A stretch of DNA of 21,946 bases from DATJWY01 sp035500775 (GTDB taxonomy: Bacteria > Pseudomonadota > Alphaproteobacteria > Acetobacterales > Acetobacteraceae). The notes beneath the pieces were generated by a model. That model saw only the letters and a list, made by a program, of their open reading frames with translations, was not told the DNA's origin and did no database searches. Positions 15,158 through 21,946 of the stretch are shown here, one piece after another. Numbering within the stretch: the first letter of the stretch is position 1; the number at the start of each line of letters is the position of its first letter. The position numbers were made by a program, and so were the translations under genes. Location of the stretch: contig DATJWY010000107.1 in the NCBI GenBank assembly GCA_035500775.1, forward strand, positions 1 through 21,946. The letters run 5' to 3'.

Positions 15158-15439
15158 TTCCGGTTAAACCTAACGATTTCAGCCAGTTAGCGACCATTGC
15201 CGGCAAAGCCGGCTTCCGCAGCGGTAAAGGTCCAGCGGCGTGTCCTGAAACCCAAGGGCACGGGCGAGGACATGCGCTTTCTGCCTGAAAGCACCCGCTT
15301 TCGTCATGCCGCATGTCCCCTGTCAGCGTTTGCAACCGAACCCACAGAACCCAATGGAGTTTATCAGTGAGCAGCGTTGGCGGCGTCCCGCGCCAATGCG
15401 GTTCTTCGGACCCGATCGGCAACCCGCGGCGCAGCAACG
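15158..15439. other. Intergenic region between tRNA-Tyr and the LysR gene
   Basis: No convincing gene. A hairpin GCCGGC-AAA-GCCGGC (15199-15213) lies 42 bases after the tRNA and may end its transcript, although no U tract follows. No integrase gene or fragment and no partial copy of the tRNA 3' end were seen. Confidence 0.4.
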
Positions 15440-16357
15440 ATGGAACTGCATGAGATCCGCTACTTCCTGGCGGTCAGCAAGACCCGCAACTTCACCAGGG
15501 CGGCAGAGCTGTGCAACGTCACGCAGCCCGCCCTTACCCGCGCCATCCAGAAAATCGAGGAGGAAATCGGCGGACTGCTGTTTTCCCGCGAGCGCGGCAA
15601 CATCCACCTGACAGATCTGGGCCGGCTCCTGGAACCCCAATTTTCCGAGATGATCGAACACGCCCATGCAGCCAAGGAGGCGGCACGCCGGTTCCTGAAA
15701 CTCGAAGGCGCGCAACTCACTCTTGGCGTCATGTGCACCATCGGGCCACTGCGCTTCGTGGCCTTCCTCAACAGGTTCCGCGCCACACATCCGGGGATCG
15801 AGCTTACCCTGATCGAGAGTGTGCCCGCGAAGCTGTCGGAAATGCTGGCGAGCGGCGCAATCGACATCGCCCTGATGGCGCAACCGGGGGGATTTGCCGA
15901 TCCGCTGCGCGCGACCCCCCTCTACGGCGAGCGGTTCGTGGTCGCGTGCGCCCATGGCCATGCTTTCACGCAGCATAATGCGATTCGCCTGACCGACATG
16001 GAGGGGCAGATCTACCTGCAAAGGATCAACTGCGAATATCGCGATTTGCTTGCCGAATTGCTGCGAGAGCGCGACGTGGAAATCCTGCGTTCCTACCGCA
16101 GCGAGCGTGAGGATTGGATCCAGGCCATGGTCGCCGGCGGCATGGGGGTTTGCTTTATGCCGGAGTATTCGCTCGTGCTGCCCGGCCTGCTTACGCGCCC
16201 GGTCATCGATCCCATGGTCAGCCGCGAGGTCTGCTATGTGACAGTGGCCGGCCGCCGCTGGTCCTCTCCCGTGGCGGCCCTGGCCAACGCCCTTCGTGAG
16301 TACAACTGGCCGGTCAGCGATGACGATGGGTCCACCGATGGGCGTATCGCGAGATGA
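15440..16357 (+). CDS. LysR family transcriptional regulator
   Basis: Probable DNA-binding activator/repressor of 305 residues, standard LysR length. The N-terminal winged helix-turn-helix is clear: MELHEIRYFLAVSKTRNFTR, then AAELCNVTQPALTRAIQKIE and a wing ending LTDLGR (about 1-62). It is followed by a linker helix and a periplasmic-binding-protein-like effector domain from about residue 90 (LTLGVMCTIGPLRF). Cysteines are present in the effector domain (for example INCEYRD and GVCFMPEYS), so redox sensing is conceivable but unproven. ATG 15440 matches the family start; an upstream in-frame start at 15377 would add an unlikely tail. The gene ends 25 bp from the oncoming oxidoreductase gene, so it is convergent with the operon it may control. 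Confidence 0.93.
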   Translation: MELHEIRYFLAVSKTRNFTRAAELCNVTQPALTRAIQKIEEEIGGLLFSRERGNIHLTDLGRLLEPQFSEMIEHAHAAKEAARRFLKLEGAQLTLGVMCTIGPLRFVAFLNRFRATHPGIELTLIESVPAKLSEMLASGAIDIALMAQPGGFADPLRATPLYGERFVVACAHGHAFTQHNAIRLTDMEGQIYLQRINCEYRDLLAELLRERDVEILRSYRSEREDWIQAMVAGGMGVCFMPEYSLVLPGLLTRPVIDPMVSREVCYVTVAGRRWSSPVAALANALREYNWPVSDDDGSTDGRIAR

Positions 16358-16382
16358 GGCACCTGGCCGGCAGCAGACGCGT

Positions 16383-17759
16383 CTATGGAACATCATCCAG
16401 GGCGGCGACGGCGCTCTGCACCGCCTCGGACAGCGTGGGGTGCGCCTGGATCGAGTCGCGCAGCGCCGTGTAGGGAGCGCCGGCGTTCATCAGATCCACG
16501 TAGGCATGCACCAGCTCCCCGCCATCCACCGCCAGCACTGCGGCGCCCAGGAGCTCGCCGGTCGCGGCGTCCGCGATCACCTTGATGAAACCCTCATCCT
16601 CGCCGATCTCGGCCGCCTTGCCGCTGCGCCGCATGTCGAATCGCGCGACCTTCACCGCGCGCCCGGTGGCGCGTGCCTCGGCTTCCGTCATACCGACGCG
16701 GCCTAATTCAGGATCGGTAAAAATGACCCAGGGAACGATACGGTCGGTCGTGCGCGTGCCGTCACCGGTCATCTGCGATAGCAGGATGCGGTAATCGTCC
16801 CAGGCCGTGTGCGTGAACATCGGCCCGCCGCGGATGTCGCCGGCGACCCAGATGCCCTCGACAGTCGTGGCAAGGCGCGCGTCGGCCTGCACGATTCCCC
16901 GATCCGACACCGCGACTCCGACCGTATCCAGCCCGAGGTCATCCGTGTTCGGCCTGCGCCCGGTCGCGATGAACACCTGCCCGGCGGCGACCTCACCCTC
17001 GCCCAGCCGCACGATGATGCCACGCCCGTCCTGTGCGACTTCGCGAATCTGCGCGCCGAGGCGGAACGCGATCCCTTCGGCCTCGAGTTGGCGCTGCAGC
17101 GCGCCGGCCACCTCCGCGTCCTCCTTGCCCGCGATCTGCGGGGCGATGTCGATCACGGTCACGTCGCTGCCCATGCGCCGGTAGAACTGCGCCATCTCCA
17201 GCCCGACCGCACCGCTGCCGATGATGGCCAGTTGCGCCGGCAGGTCGGAATGCTGCAGCCAGTTGCCCGCGTGGATGAATGCAATGTCGGCAAGGCCGGG
17301 GATGGGCGGAACCGCCGTGCGGGTCCCGGTGTTCAGCACGACCTCGCGCGCGGCAAGCGTCGTGGCCCCAATCCGCACGCGAAAATGCGCGCCATCACGT
17401 CCTTCCAGGCGCGCGTGACCCATCAGCAATCTCGGATTCTCGCTGCCGCGAAACCCGTCTTCAATGCCGCGTCGCGAGGCCTCGGCAATCGCGCGCGCCC
17501 GTGCCAGGACCGCCGGAAAATCCACCTCCACCTCGCCGACGCGAATGCCGAAGGCGGCGGAGCGGCGCACCTGATGAAGCAGGCGTGCCGACGCCAACAC
17601 CGCCTTTGTGGGCGTGCATCCGAAGTTGATGCATGAACCGCCCGGCCGGGCGCGCTCCACCAGCGCGACCGTCCGACCCGTCCTGGCCACGCCCCAGGCC
17701 AGCGGTATGCCCGCCTGTCCGGCTCCGATGATGACGACGTCGTATTCCTGCCTGTCCAT
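16383..17759 (-). CDS. FAD-dependent pyridine nucleotide-disulfide oxidoreductase (MerA/RclA-like)
   Basis: Flavoprotein of the dihydrolipoamide dehydrogenase/mercuric reductase class, 458 residues from ATG 17759. Features: FAD-binding GAGQAG (12-17), redox-active disulfide GSCINFGCTPTK with Cys43 and Cys48, NAD(P)-binding GSGAVG (181-186), ATGRRPN (265-271), the second FAD motif AGDIR (306-310), and catalytic His440/Glu445 in the HPTLSE dimer-interface motif. It lacks the N-terminal metal-binding domain and C-terminal Cys-Cys pair of MerA, so mercury reduction is unlikely. A quinone, copper or low-molecular thiol substrate, as in RclA-like enzymes, is more plausible. GGGAG eight bases before 17759 selects this start over ATG 17780. 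Last gene of the cupin-MFS-patatin operon. Confidence 0.92.
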   Translation of the reverse strand: MDRQEYDVVIIGAGQAGIPLAWGVARTGRTVALVERARPGGSCINFGCTPTKAVLASARLLHQVRRSAAFGIRVGEVEVDFPAVLARARAIAEASRRGIEDGFRGSENPRLLMGHARLEGRDGAHFRVRIGATTLAAREVVLNTGTRTAVPPIPGLADIAFIHAGNWLQHSDLPAQLAIIGSGAVGLEMAQFYRRMGSDVTVIDIAPQIAGKEDAEVAGALQRQLEAEGIAFRLGAQIREVAQDGRGIIVRLGEGEVAAGQVFIATGRRPNTDDLGLDTVGVAVSDRGIVQADARLATTVEGIWVAGDIRGGPMFTHTAWDDYRILLSQMTGDGTRTTDRIVPWVIFTDPELGRVGMTEAEARATGRAVKVARFDMRRSGKAAEIGEDEGFIKVIADAATGELLGAAVLAVDGGELVHAYVDLMNAGAPYTALRDSIQAHPTLSEAVQSAVAALDDVP

Positions 17760-17830
17760 GGTCGGCACTCCCATGTTCACCGGCGGCCTGGCCGGATCGC
17801 GTCATGTTGGGCCGCGTTATGGTTCGTCCT

Positions 17831-19006
17831 TCACGTCGTCCTGATCGCCGAATCGGGAGTGGCTTCGTGAAGGATGAAACCTTCAATCCTGTCCACCTGC
17901 GTTTGCCATGGCGCCATCTGCAGCACGCGACGTGTGTGCTCGTAGCCGGCTTCGCGGCGCGCCCGGATTCCGGCGGGACTGAAATCGATGTCCTTCGTGT
18001 GATCCTCCCCCTCGACCCCCGGCGCCAGCAGCCGTACCACGTGCATCTGGGTCAGGCAGCCATAACTTGCCCACTCCCGCACCTCGGGGTCCAGGCGTTG
18101 TTCCTCCGGCAACCGCTTCACCAACTCCGCGATGATATGGCGCAACCGGTGGATTTGCTTCTGCCGGGCAATGTGGGAGAGAGCACGGCTGCAGTATTGC
18201 AGGTCCTTCTGGCGGTTGACGACCTCCCAGATCGTGCTGGGTTCCGGGCCATGTGGATTCCAGATGTGCACGGCAAACACCAGGGAGTTGCGCCGCGGAC
18301 TGTCGTCGAACACCGCTTCGACGGGCGTATTCGAGAGAATGCCGCCGTCCCAGTAGAGATCCTCGCCGATGCGGACTGCGGGAAATGCCGGCGGCAATGC
18401 TCCGGATGCCATCACGTGGCGTACGTCCAGTTCCATGTCGCGGCTATCGAAGTAGCGCATCTCGCTCGTGCGCAGATTGGCCGCGCCGACCACCAGCCGG
18501 CAGCTTCCGCGGTTGATCAACCCGAAGTCGACCAATTCGCCGAGAGTCGCGCGCAACGCGTCGGTCCTGTAGTAGGCAGCGGATTCCGGGCCGACCGGCA
18601 TGTACACCCCGGCCAGCGCCCACGGGTTCGGGGTGAAGAATGCACCGATGCCCTGTGTCAGGGTCATGCACGTGGCGGCGAAGTTGCCGACGAATGGTAC
18701 GGCGGCCACCGCGTTTTGCCACTCGTCACGTTCCACGCGGCGCCAGAACTCCAGCAGCCGCGCCATGCGTTGCGGGATCGGATTGCCCGCGATGAGGCTC
18801 GCATTGATGGCACCGATGGACGTGCCGATCACCCAATCGGGCTCGATGCCGGCTTCGTGCAGCGCCTGATAGACGCCCACCTGATACGCACCAAGCGCCC
18901 CGCCGCCTTGCAGCACGAGCACGATCTGACCGACCTGCCGGCGCAGGGCGATGCCGGCCGGCTCCGCTTCGGGCCGCGATTGCAATGTCGTTCCAGAATC
19001 CGGCAT
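17831..19006 (-). CDS. Patatin-like phospholipase with DUF3734-like C-terminus
   Basis: Probable lipid acyl hydrolase with a Ser-Asp dyad, 391 residues from ATG 19006. Oxyanion loop GGGALG (34-39), nucleophile motif GTSIG (61-65, Ser63) and catalytic DGG (220-222, Asp220) are all present. The C-terminal third (CLTQMHVVRLLAPG, then DHTKDIDFSPAGIRARREAGYEH in shortened form here) resembles the DUF3734 extension of bacterial patatins. AAGGA eight bases upstream supports 19006; the ATG at 19024 overlaps it. No signal peptide, so probably cytoplasmic or membrane-associated. It follows the MFS gene by 42 bp and precedes the oxidoreductase by 71 bp on the same strand. Role within the operon is unknown; membrane lipid turnover is a reasonable guess. 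Confidence 0.92.
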   Translation of the reverse strand: MPDSGTTLQSRPEAEPAGIALRRQVGQIVLVLQGGGALGAYQVGVYQALHEAGIEPDWVIGTSIGAINASLIAGNPIPQRMARLLEFWRRVERDEWQNAVAAVPFVGNFAATCMTLTQGIGAFFTPNPWALAGVYMPVGPESAAYYRTDALRATLGELVDFGLINRGSCRLVVGAANLRTSEMRYFDSRDMELDVRHVMASGALPPAFPAVRIGEDLYWDGGILSNTPVEAVFDDSPRRNSLVFAVHIWNPHGPEPSTIWEVVNRQKDLQYCSRALSHIARQKQIHRLRHIIAELVKRLPEEQRLDPEVREWASYGCLTQMHVVRLLAPGVEGEDHTKDIDFSPAGIRARREAGYEHTRRVLQMAPWQTQVDRIEGFILHEATPDSAIRTT

Positions 19007-19048
19007 GAGTCCGTTCCTTCTCATGAACCTGCAGGGCGCCGCCGGGGA

Positions 19049-20257
19049 TCAGGCGAGGCGCGGGGCCGCCCGGAGCAGGGCGGCGAGCATGGCGGATGCG
19101 GCGAGCGCGACGGCCACGCCGACGACGCAGCCGTTCCAGCCGAAGTGCTGGTAGACTTGGCCGAGCACTGCGGTACCGAGCAGGCCGCCGAGGTAATAGG
19201 CGGCGAGATACATGCCGCTTGCCGCCGCCCGCTCGCCGGTGGCGGCGGCGCCGACGGTGCTGGTGGCGATCGCCTGGGCAAGGAAGGTGCCGACACCGAC
19301 CAGCACCAGGCCAGCCAGCACCAACACCAGCGACGGCTGGACCAGGAGCGGCAGGCCAATCGCCGCGACGGCGAGCGAAGCCCACAGTCCGGGCGCCCGC
19401 CCGAGCCATGCCACCAGGTGCCCGGCCAGCGGCGTGGTGAAGATCGACGGCAGGAACACGAGATACACGACACCCAGCATCATCGGGCCGACGCTGAAGG
19501 GCGGGGCGGTCAGCGCGAAGTTCACATAGGTGAAGGTGCCTAGAAAGGCGAACAGAATGCAGAAGCCGATCGCGAAGCTTACGCGCAGCGCGGGATTGCC
19601 GAGGTGGCTCCGCCAGATCGCGCCGATCGAGGTCCGTGCCGCGCCGCGTGCGTGCGGCGATGCGGCGCGCATGGTCGCAAGCGCCAATGCGGCACCGGCG
19701 ATGTTGAGCAGCGCGAAGCCGAGGAAGTTCGCGGGCAGGCCGAGGTAGTCGGCAAGTCCGGCCGAGAGCAGGCGGCCGATGAGGTTGCTGGCGACATTGC
19801 CGGTGATGTAGGCGGCAAAGGCGCCGGCGGCGGCCCTGGCGGAGCAGGCCTCGCCGAGCCAGGCCAGCGTCAGGCTGAACGCCGTCGCCATGAACACGCC
19901 CTGTGCCACCCGCAGCGCCGCGAACAGGCCGAGCGGAGGCATGGTGCCGAGCAGTGCGGTCGGCACGGCGAGCAGCAGCAGGCTGAGCGCGACGCCGCGG
20001 CGGTGGTCGATGCGGTTGCTGAAGGTGGTGACGGCGAGGCCAGCGAAGGCCATGCCGAAGGTGGTCGCGTTCACCGCGATGCTCATCGCTGCCGGCGCCA
20101 CCTGATAGGCGCGCGCGAGCGAGGGCAGGATGGCCTGGGTGCCGAACAGGTCCACCACGGTGAGGAAGGCCATCAGGCTAATCGTCAGGCTGCGCAACAG
20201 CCCGGCGCCAGTCGTCGCGGCGGCCGGTGCCGCCACCGCCTCGGTTGCCGTGTTCAC
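19049..20257 (-). CDS. MFS transporter (drug/sugar efflux, AraJ-like)
   Basis: Inner-membrane major facilitator with about twelve hydrophobic helices, 402 residues. The first helix carries the DHA1-like start ISLMAFLTVVDLFGTQAILPSLA, and the loop between helices 2 and 3 carries the reduced RxDHRRG motif (NRIDHRRGVAL), the family's proton-coupling signature. A cytoplasmic loop near residue 200 (MRAASPHARGAARTS) joins the two halves. The preferred start is GTG at 20257, because AAGGGA lies nine bases upstream; an in-frame TTG at 20275 would lie on that site. Substrate not predictable from sequence. It lies 64 bp after the cupin gene, across a strong hairpin. Confidence 0.92.
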   Translation of the reverse strand: MNTATEAVAAPAAATTGAGLLRSLTISLMAFLTVVDLFGTQAILPSLARAYQVAPAAMSIAVNATTFGMAFAGLAVTTFSNRIDHRRGVALSLLLLAVPTALLGTMPPLGLFAALRVAQGVFMATAFSLTLAWLGEACSARAAAGAFAAYITGNVASNLIGRLLSAGLADYLGLPANFLGFALLNIAGAALALATMRAASPHARGAARTSIGAIWRSHLGNPALRVSFAIGFCILFAFLGTFTYVNFALTAPPFSVGPMMLGVVYLVFLPSIFTTPLAGHLVAWLGRAPGLWASLAVAAIGLPLLVQPSLVLVLAGLVLVGVGTFLAQAIATSTVGAAATGERAAASGMYLAAYYLGGLLGTAVLGQVYQHFGWNGCVVGVAVALAASAMLAALLRAAPRLA

Positions 20258-20281
20258 GATGCCGGTTCCCTTCAAAGGGCC

Positions 20282-20315
20282 GCGCCCCGGCCGGGCATGA
20301 TCCCGGCCGGGGCGC
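20282..20315 (-). promoter_or_regulatory. Very stable 14-bp hairpin between cupin and MFS genes
   Basis: Perfect inverted repeat GCGCCCCGGCCGGG / CCCGGCCGGGGCGC with a 6-nt loop (CATGAT on the plus strand). It begins six bases past the cupin stop. There is no U tract after it on the minus strand, so it is more likely an attenuator or 3'-end stabiliser of the cupin message than a full terminator. Confidence 0.6.
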
Positions 20316-20321
20316 CGGCGG

Positions 20322-20813
20322 TCACATGGTGTGGGCGTTGTCGTTGACGTGGAACAAGTCCGCTGAAAGCAGCGTCACGGTGGTGCTGCCGGTGTTTTTC
20401 CACCAATGCGCGGTGGTATGGGTCTCGGCGGTGGAGTCGCCGGCGTGGTACACGATGGGCACAGCGCAGGTGCTGGCATATTCGGTGATCTCGCCGGAAA
20501 TGATGTAGATGATGGCGGGGCGGTCGCCGTGGCTGTGCCAGGGGACGACGCCGCCGGGCTCGATCACCAGCTTGCGCAGACGGAACAGACGGTCGCGGAT
20601 GCCGATCGATTCCTTCGCCAGGTCGATGGAGGCGATCACCGTGTCCGTGACGCCCTGGGCGGGAGCATTGCTCTGCGGCTGGCCTTGACCGCTGGCCACG
20701 ACCTTGTCGGCCGGGCAGCCGCCGGCATGGGCCGGGGACGCGCCGAGGGCGCAGGCGGAGGCGAGGCCGAAAGCGGCGATGGCGAGGGCGCGGCCGCGGG
20801 GGGTGCGAAACAT
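20322..20813 (-). CDS. Secreted cupin-domain protein
   Basis: Small periplasmic or secreted beta-barrel protein, 163 residues. The signal peptide is clear (basic FRTPRGR, hydrophobic ALAIAAFGLASACALG, cleavage after PAHA at 30). Cupin motif 1 is PGGVVPWHSHGDRP with metal-ligand candidates His93 and His95, followed by IIYIISGEI. Motif 2 is HTTAHWWKNTG (132-142) with His132, His136 and Asn140. Two cysteines (33 and 116) could form a disulfide. ATG 20813 has AAGGA nine bases upstream. First gene of a four-gene minus-strand operon. The function is not predictable beyond metal-dependent sensing, binding or oxygenase-type chemistry. Confidence 0.88.
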   Translation of the reverse strand: MFRTPRGRALAIAAFGLASACALGASPAHAGGCPADKVVASGQGQPQSNAPAQGVTDTVIASIDLAKESIGIRDRLFRLRKLVIEPGGVVPWHSHGDRPAIIYIISGEITEYASTCAVPIVYHAGDSTAETHTTAHWWKNTGSTTVTLLSADLFHVNDNAHTM

Positions 20814-21108
20814 GTCCCGAAATCCTTCCCGTTCTGAGTGAGGCCGCTCGTGCGGCGGCAGCGGGATATTTGGTGCGGGAAGGGCTGCGCCGGAATTGCC
20901 GTTTGGGCGTTGAGTCGATAACGCCGCTCTATTGCTGGGGCATTGTCACGCTAACTGGGTCTGGCGGACCGGGAGCCGCGAGGACTGTCGGGAATTTCGC
21001 GTGCGGGCGGACGATTGCACACGATGAGTTCCAGGCCCGTCCCTTCCAGGATTGAGTGATGCGGGATGTTCTGCCGACGATCCGCAAGGTGCGGCGGCCA
21101 TTGATGTT
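20814..21108. other. Divergent intergenic region between the cupin operon and hicAB
   Basis: Must hold the promoters of both divergent units, but I find no clear -35/-10 pair on either strand. Near 21094-21115 a stretch resembles part of higB (GCGGCC, any base, TTGATGTTGAT, then ACCA), possibly a toxin-gene relic on the minus strand. Nothing else recognisable. Confidence 0.35.
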
Positions 21109-21127
21109 GATACCAAATATTGGTATC
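21109..21127. promoter_or_regulatory. Dyad over the hicA start codon, candidate HicB operator
   Basis: Perfect 8-3-8 inverted repeat GATACCAA-ATA-TTGGTATC. The second arm begins with the TTG that is the only possible hicA start. HicB-type antitoxins repress their own operon by binding dyads in the promoter; overlap with the start codon would make binding block initiation directly. Confidence 0.6.
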
Positions 21128-21389
21128 GCCCCGCCTGAAAGCCAAGCACCGCCGCACCTTGGAAGCCATCTTCGCCCGCCCGGTCCAGGGCGGCATCCGC
21201 TGGTCCGACATCGAGGCACTGTTTGTCAGCCTCGGGGCGGAGGTCAGCGAGCGAGAAGGCTCCCGCGTGGCCGTGGTCCTGTTTGGCGAGGTGAAGGTCT
21301 TCCACCGGCCGCACCCCACCCCGGACATGGACAAGGGCGCGGTCGCGAGCGTGCGGAAATGGCTGGAAGCGAATGGGGTGACGCCATGA
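21120..21389 (+). CDS. hicA: HicA family toxin (mRNA interferase)
   Basis: Predicted small double-stranded-RNA-binding-fold ribonuclease toxin, 89 residues. The family pattern is intact: KHRRTLEAIFARPV, IRWSDIEALFVSLGAEV, EGSRVAVVLFGEVKVFHRPHP with His62 and His65, and DKGAVASVRKWLEANG at the end. In this subfamily the GSRV form replaces GSH. TTG at 21120 is the only start codon between the upstream stop (21108-21110) and the conserved region. No ribosome-binding site precedes it, so leaderless translation or a start from a non-standard codon is possible. The stop overlaps the hicB start (ATGA), coupling the two. Confidence 0.9.
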   Translation: MVSPRLKAKHRRTLEAIFARPVQGGIRWSDIEALFVSLGAEVSEREGSRVAVVLFGEVKVFHRPHPTPDMDKGAVASVRKWLEANGVTP

Positions 21390-21721
21390 ACAACACCATG
21401 ACCATCGGCGGCCACCGGGCCGTGATCCAGTTCGACCCTGAGATCGGGATGTTCCGGGGCGAGTTCGTCGGCCTGACCGGCGGTGCGGACTTCTACGCCG
21501 ACAGCGTGGAAGGGCTTCGCCGGGAGGGTGAAACCTCGCTTCGGGTATTCCTCGACGTGTGCCGGGAGAAGGGCATCGAGCCGATGCGGACGTTCTCGGG
21601 GAAGTTTCAGGTCCGCATCCCGGAGGCGCTGCACGCCCGGGCCGTTGAGGCCGCCGCTGCCCATGGGATGAGCCTGAACCAATTCATCCAAAGAGCAATC
21701 GAGGACGAGATCGCCGCATAG
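21386..21721 (+). CDS. hicB: HicB family antitoxin with ribbon-helix-helix tail
   Basis: Antitoxin partner of HicA, 111 residues. The N-terminal degenerate RNase-H-like HicB domain runs about 8-70 (VIQFDPEIGMFRGEFVGLTG; DFYADSVEGLRREGETSLRV in part) and binds the toxin. The C-terminal 73-108 is a ribbon-helix-helix DNA-binding domain (FQVRIPEALHARAVEAAAAHG followed by MSLNQFIQRAI, in part). ATG 21386 overlaps the hicA stop by four bases. A longer in-frame extension back to 21056 is a shadow of hicA and is rejected. The stop codon TAG forms the first base of a 46-nt inverted repeat. Confidence 0.9.
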   Translation: MNNTMTIGGHRAVIQFDPEIGMFRGEFVGLTGGADFYADSVEGLRREGETSLRVFLDVCREKGIEPMRTFSGKFQVRIPEALHARAVEAAAAHGMSLNQFIQRAIEDEIAA

Positions 21722-21766
21722 AGCAATTCAGCCAGACCGGTTCCGGTCTGGCCGATGAAATTGCTC
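21721..21766. repeat. 46-nt inverted repeat at the end of hicB
   Basis: Outer arms GAGCAATT (21721-21728) and AATTGCTC (21759-21766); inner arms GCCAGACCGG (21731-21740) and CCGGTCTGGC (21743-21752). The inner stem is perfect and the outer arms are joined by an uneven bulge (2 and 6 nt). It starts at the last base of the hicB stop and may be its terminator. The sharply defined, two-part form looks like a dispersed repeat, but no second copy is in the window. Confidence 0.65.
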
Positions 21767-21946
21767 GAAAACCAAAGCCGGCGCGCGTTGCAGGCCGCCC
21801 GGCGAAGGTCATTTCGCCGGATATCGCTCCCGCCGAGCGACACCGCGTCCCCGGCGGGAACGGGCAGGGAGCGACGCGTCGCCCCCTGCCCCAGGCCCTG
21901 ACTCATACCAACCGCCGTAAGTCTTGACCGATCGCGAAAAAGGCCA
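21767..21946. other. Structured non-coding end of the window
   Basis: No supported gene. A hairpin CCGGCGAA-N6-TTCGCCGG lies at 21799-21820. Further overlapping inverted repeats follow (TCGCTCCC near 21825 with GGGAGCGA near 21867; GGGCAGGG with CCCCTGCCC). These are dense enough to suggest a structured RNA or another repeat cluster, which the window edge cuts off. Confidence 0.3.

Noticed and set aside
15126..15437. Minus-strand open frame of 103 codons ending VEGVGFEPT
   Set aside because: Its end is the antisense of tRNA-Tyr. This tail is a familiar false prediction next to tRNA genes, and the body lies in non-coding sequence.
16383..17759. Mercuric reductase (merA) and a mercury resistance operon
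   Set aside because: The N-terminal metal-binding domain and C-terminal Cys pair are absent and there is no merR, merT or merP nearby.
17804..19543. 579-codon plus-strand frame opposite the patatin and MFS genes
   Set aside because: It crosses two convincing minus-strand genes and has no domain; it is open only because of base composition.
21056..21385. Long N-terminal extension of HicB
   Set aside because: It reads through hicA in another frame; the ATGA overlap and family length fix the start at 21386.

Overview
This is a high-GC, gene-dense chromosomal segment. It most likely comes from an alphaproteobacterium, and I would guess Acetobacteraceae/Rhodospirillales. That rests on protein families and style: rhizobial/acetic-type LivJ/K binding protein, OprB porin, YbiB, DUF1328, CsbD and alphaproteobacterial-type HigBA and HicAB. 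It also rests on an EcfG-type stress promoter (GGAAC-N16-CGTT) and a family of GC-rich palindromic intergenic repeats. No taxonomic marker proves the family.

Layout. Positions 1-2987 hold the distal half of a branched-chain amino acid ABC transporter operon, livM (5' cut by the window edge), livG and livF. A 117-nt palindromic repeat sits between livM and livG. Positions 3086-3950 hold a visibly AT-richer island with a HigB/HigA toxin-antitoxin pair on the minus strand. A gene-poor stretch (about 3766-4484) ends in two dyads resembling Zur and Fur metalloregulator boxes, followed by an OprB-family porin. Next come an orphan periplasmic LivJ/K-type binding protein (6214-7317), a convergent CsbD stress protein, and a membrane PAS-GGDEF-EAL protein with a degenerate GGDEF and intact EAL motifs.

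Positions 10227-12558 carry a YbiB-like protein and NagA on the minus strand, separated by another repeat copy. Two small plus-strand genes follow, an SCP2-like domain protein and a DUF1328 membrane protein with a near-perfect EcfG promoter. Then come a small unknown gene, RlmB with a long Arg/Gly-rich N-terminal extension, and tRNA-Tyr(GUA) with its own promoter.

After the tRNA lies an accessory-looking block: a LysR regulator convergent with a four-gene minus-strand operon. In transcription order that operon is secreted cupin, MFS exporter, patatin-like phospholipase (DUF3734-like tail) and FAD-dependent disulfide oxidoreductase. A HicA/HicB toxin-antitoxin pair closes the block; a 19-bp dyad overlaps the hicA start. 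A 46-nt inverted repeat begins at the hicB stop codon.

Most genes are ordinary. The interesting material is largely non-coding: the four-copy nested palindrome family, metal-box-like dyads upstream of the porin, hairpins between toxin and antitoxin and between cupin and MFS genes, a dyad over the csbD ribosome-binding site, the EcfG promoter, and a dyad on the rlmB start codon. I see no CRISPR array, no intact insertion sequence, no integrase and no rRNA.
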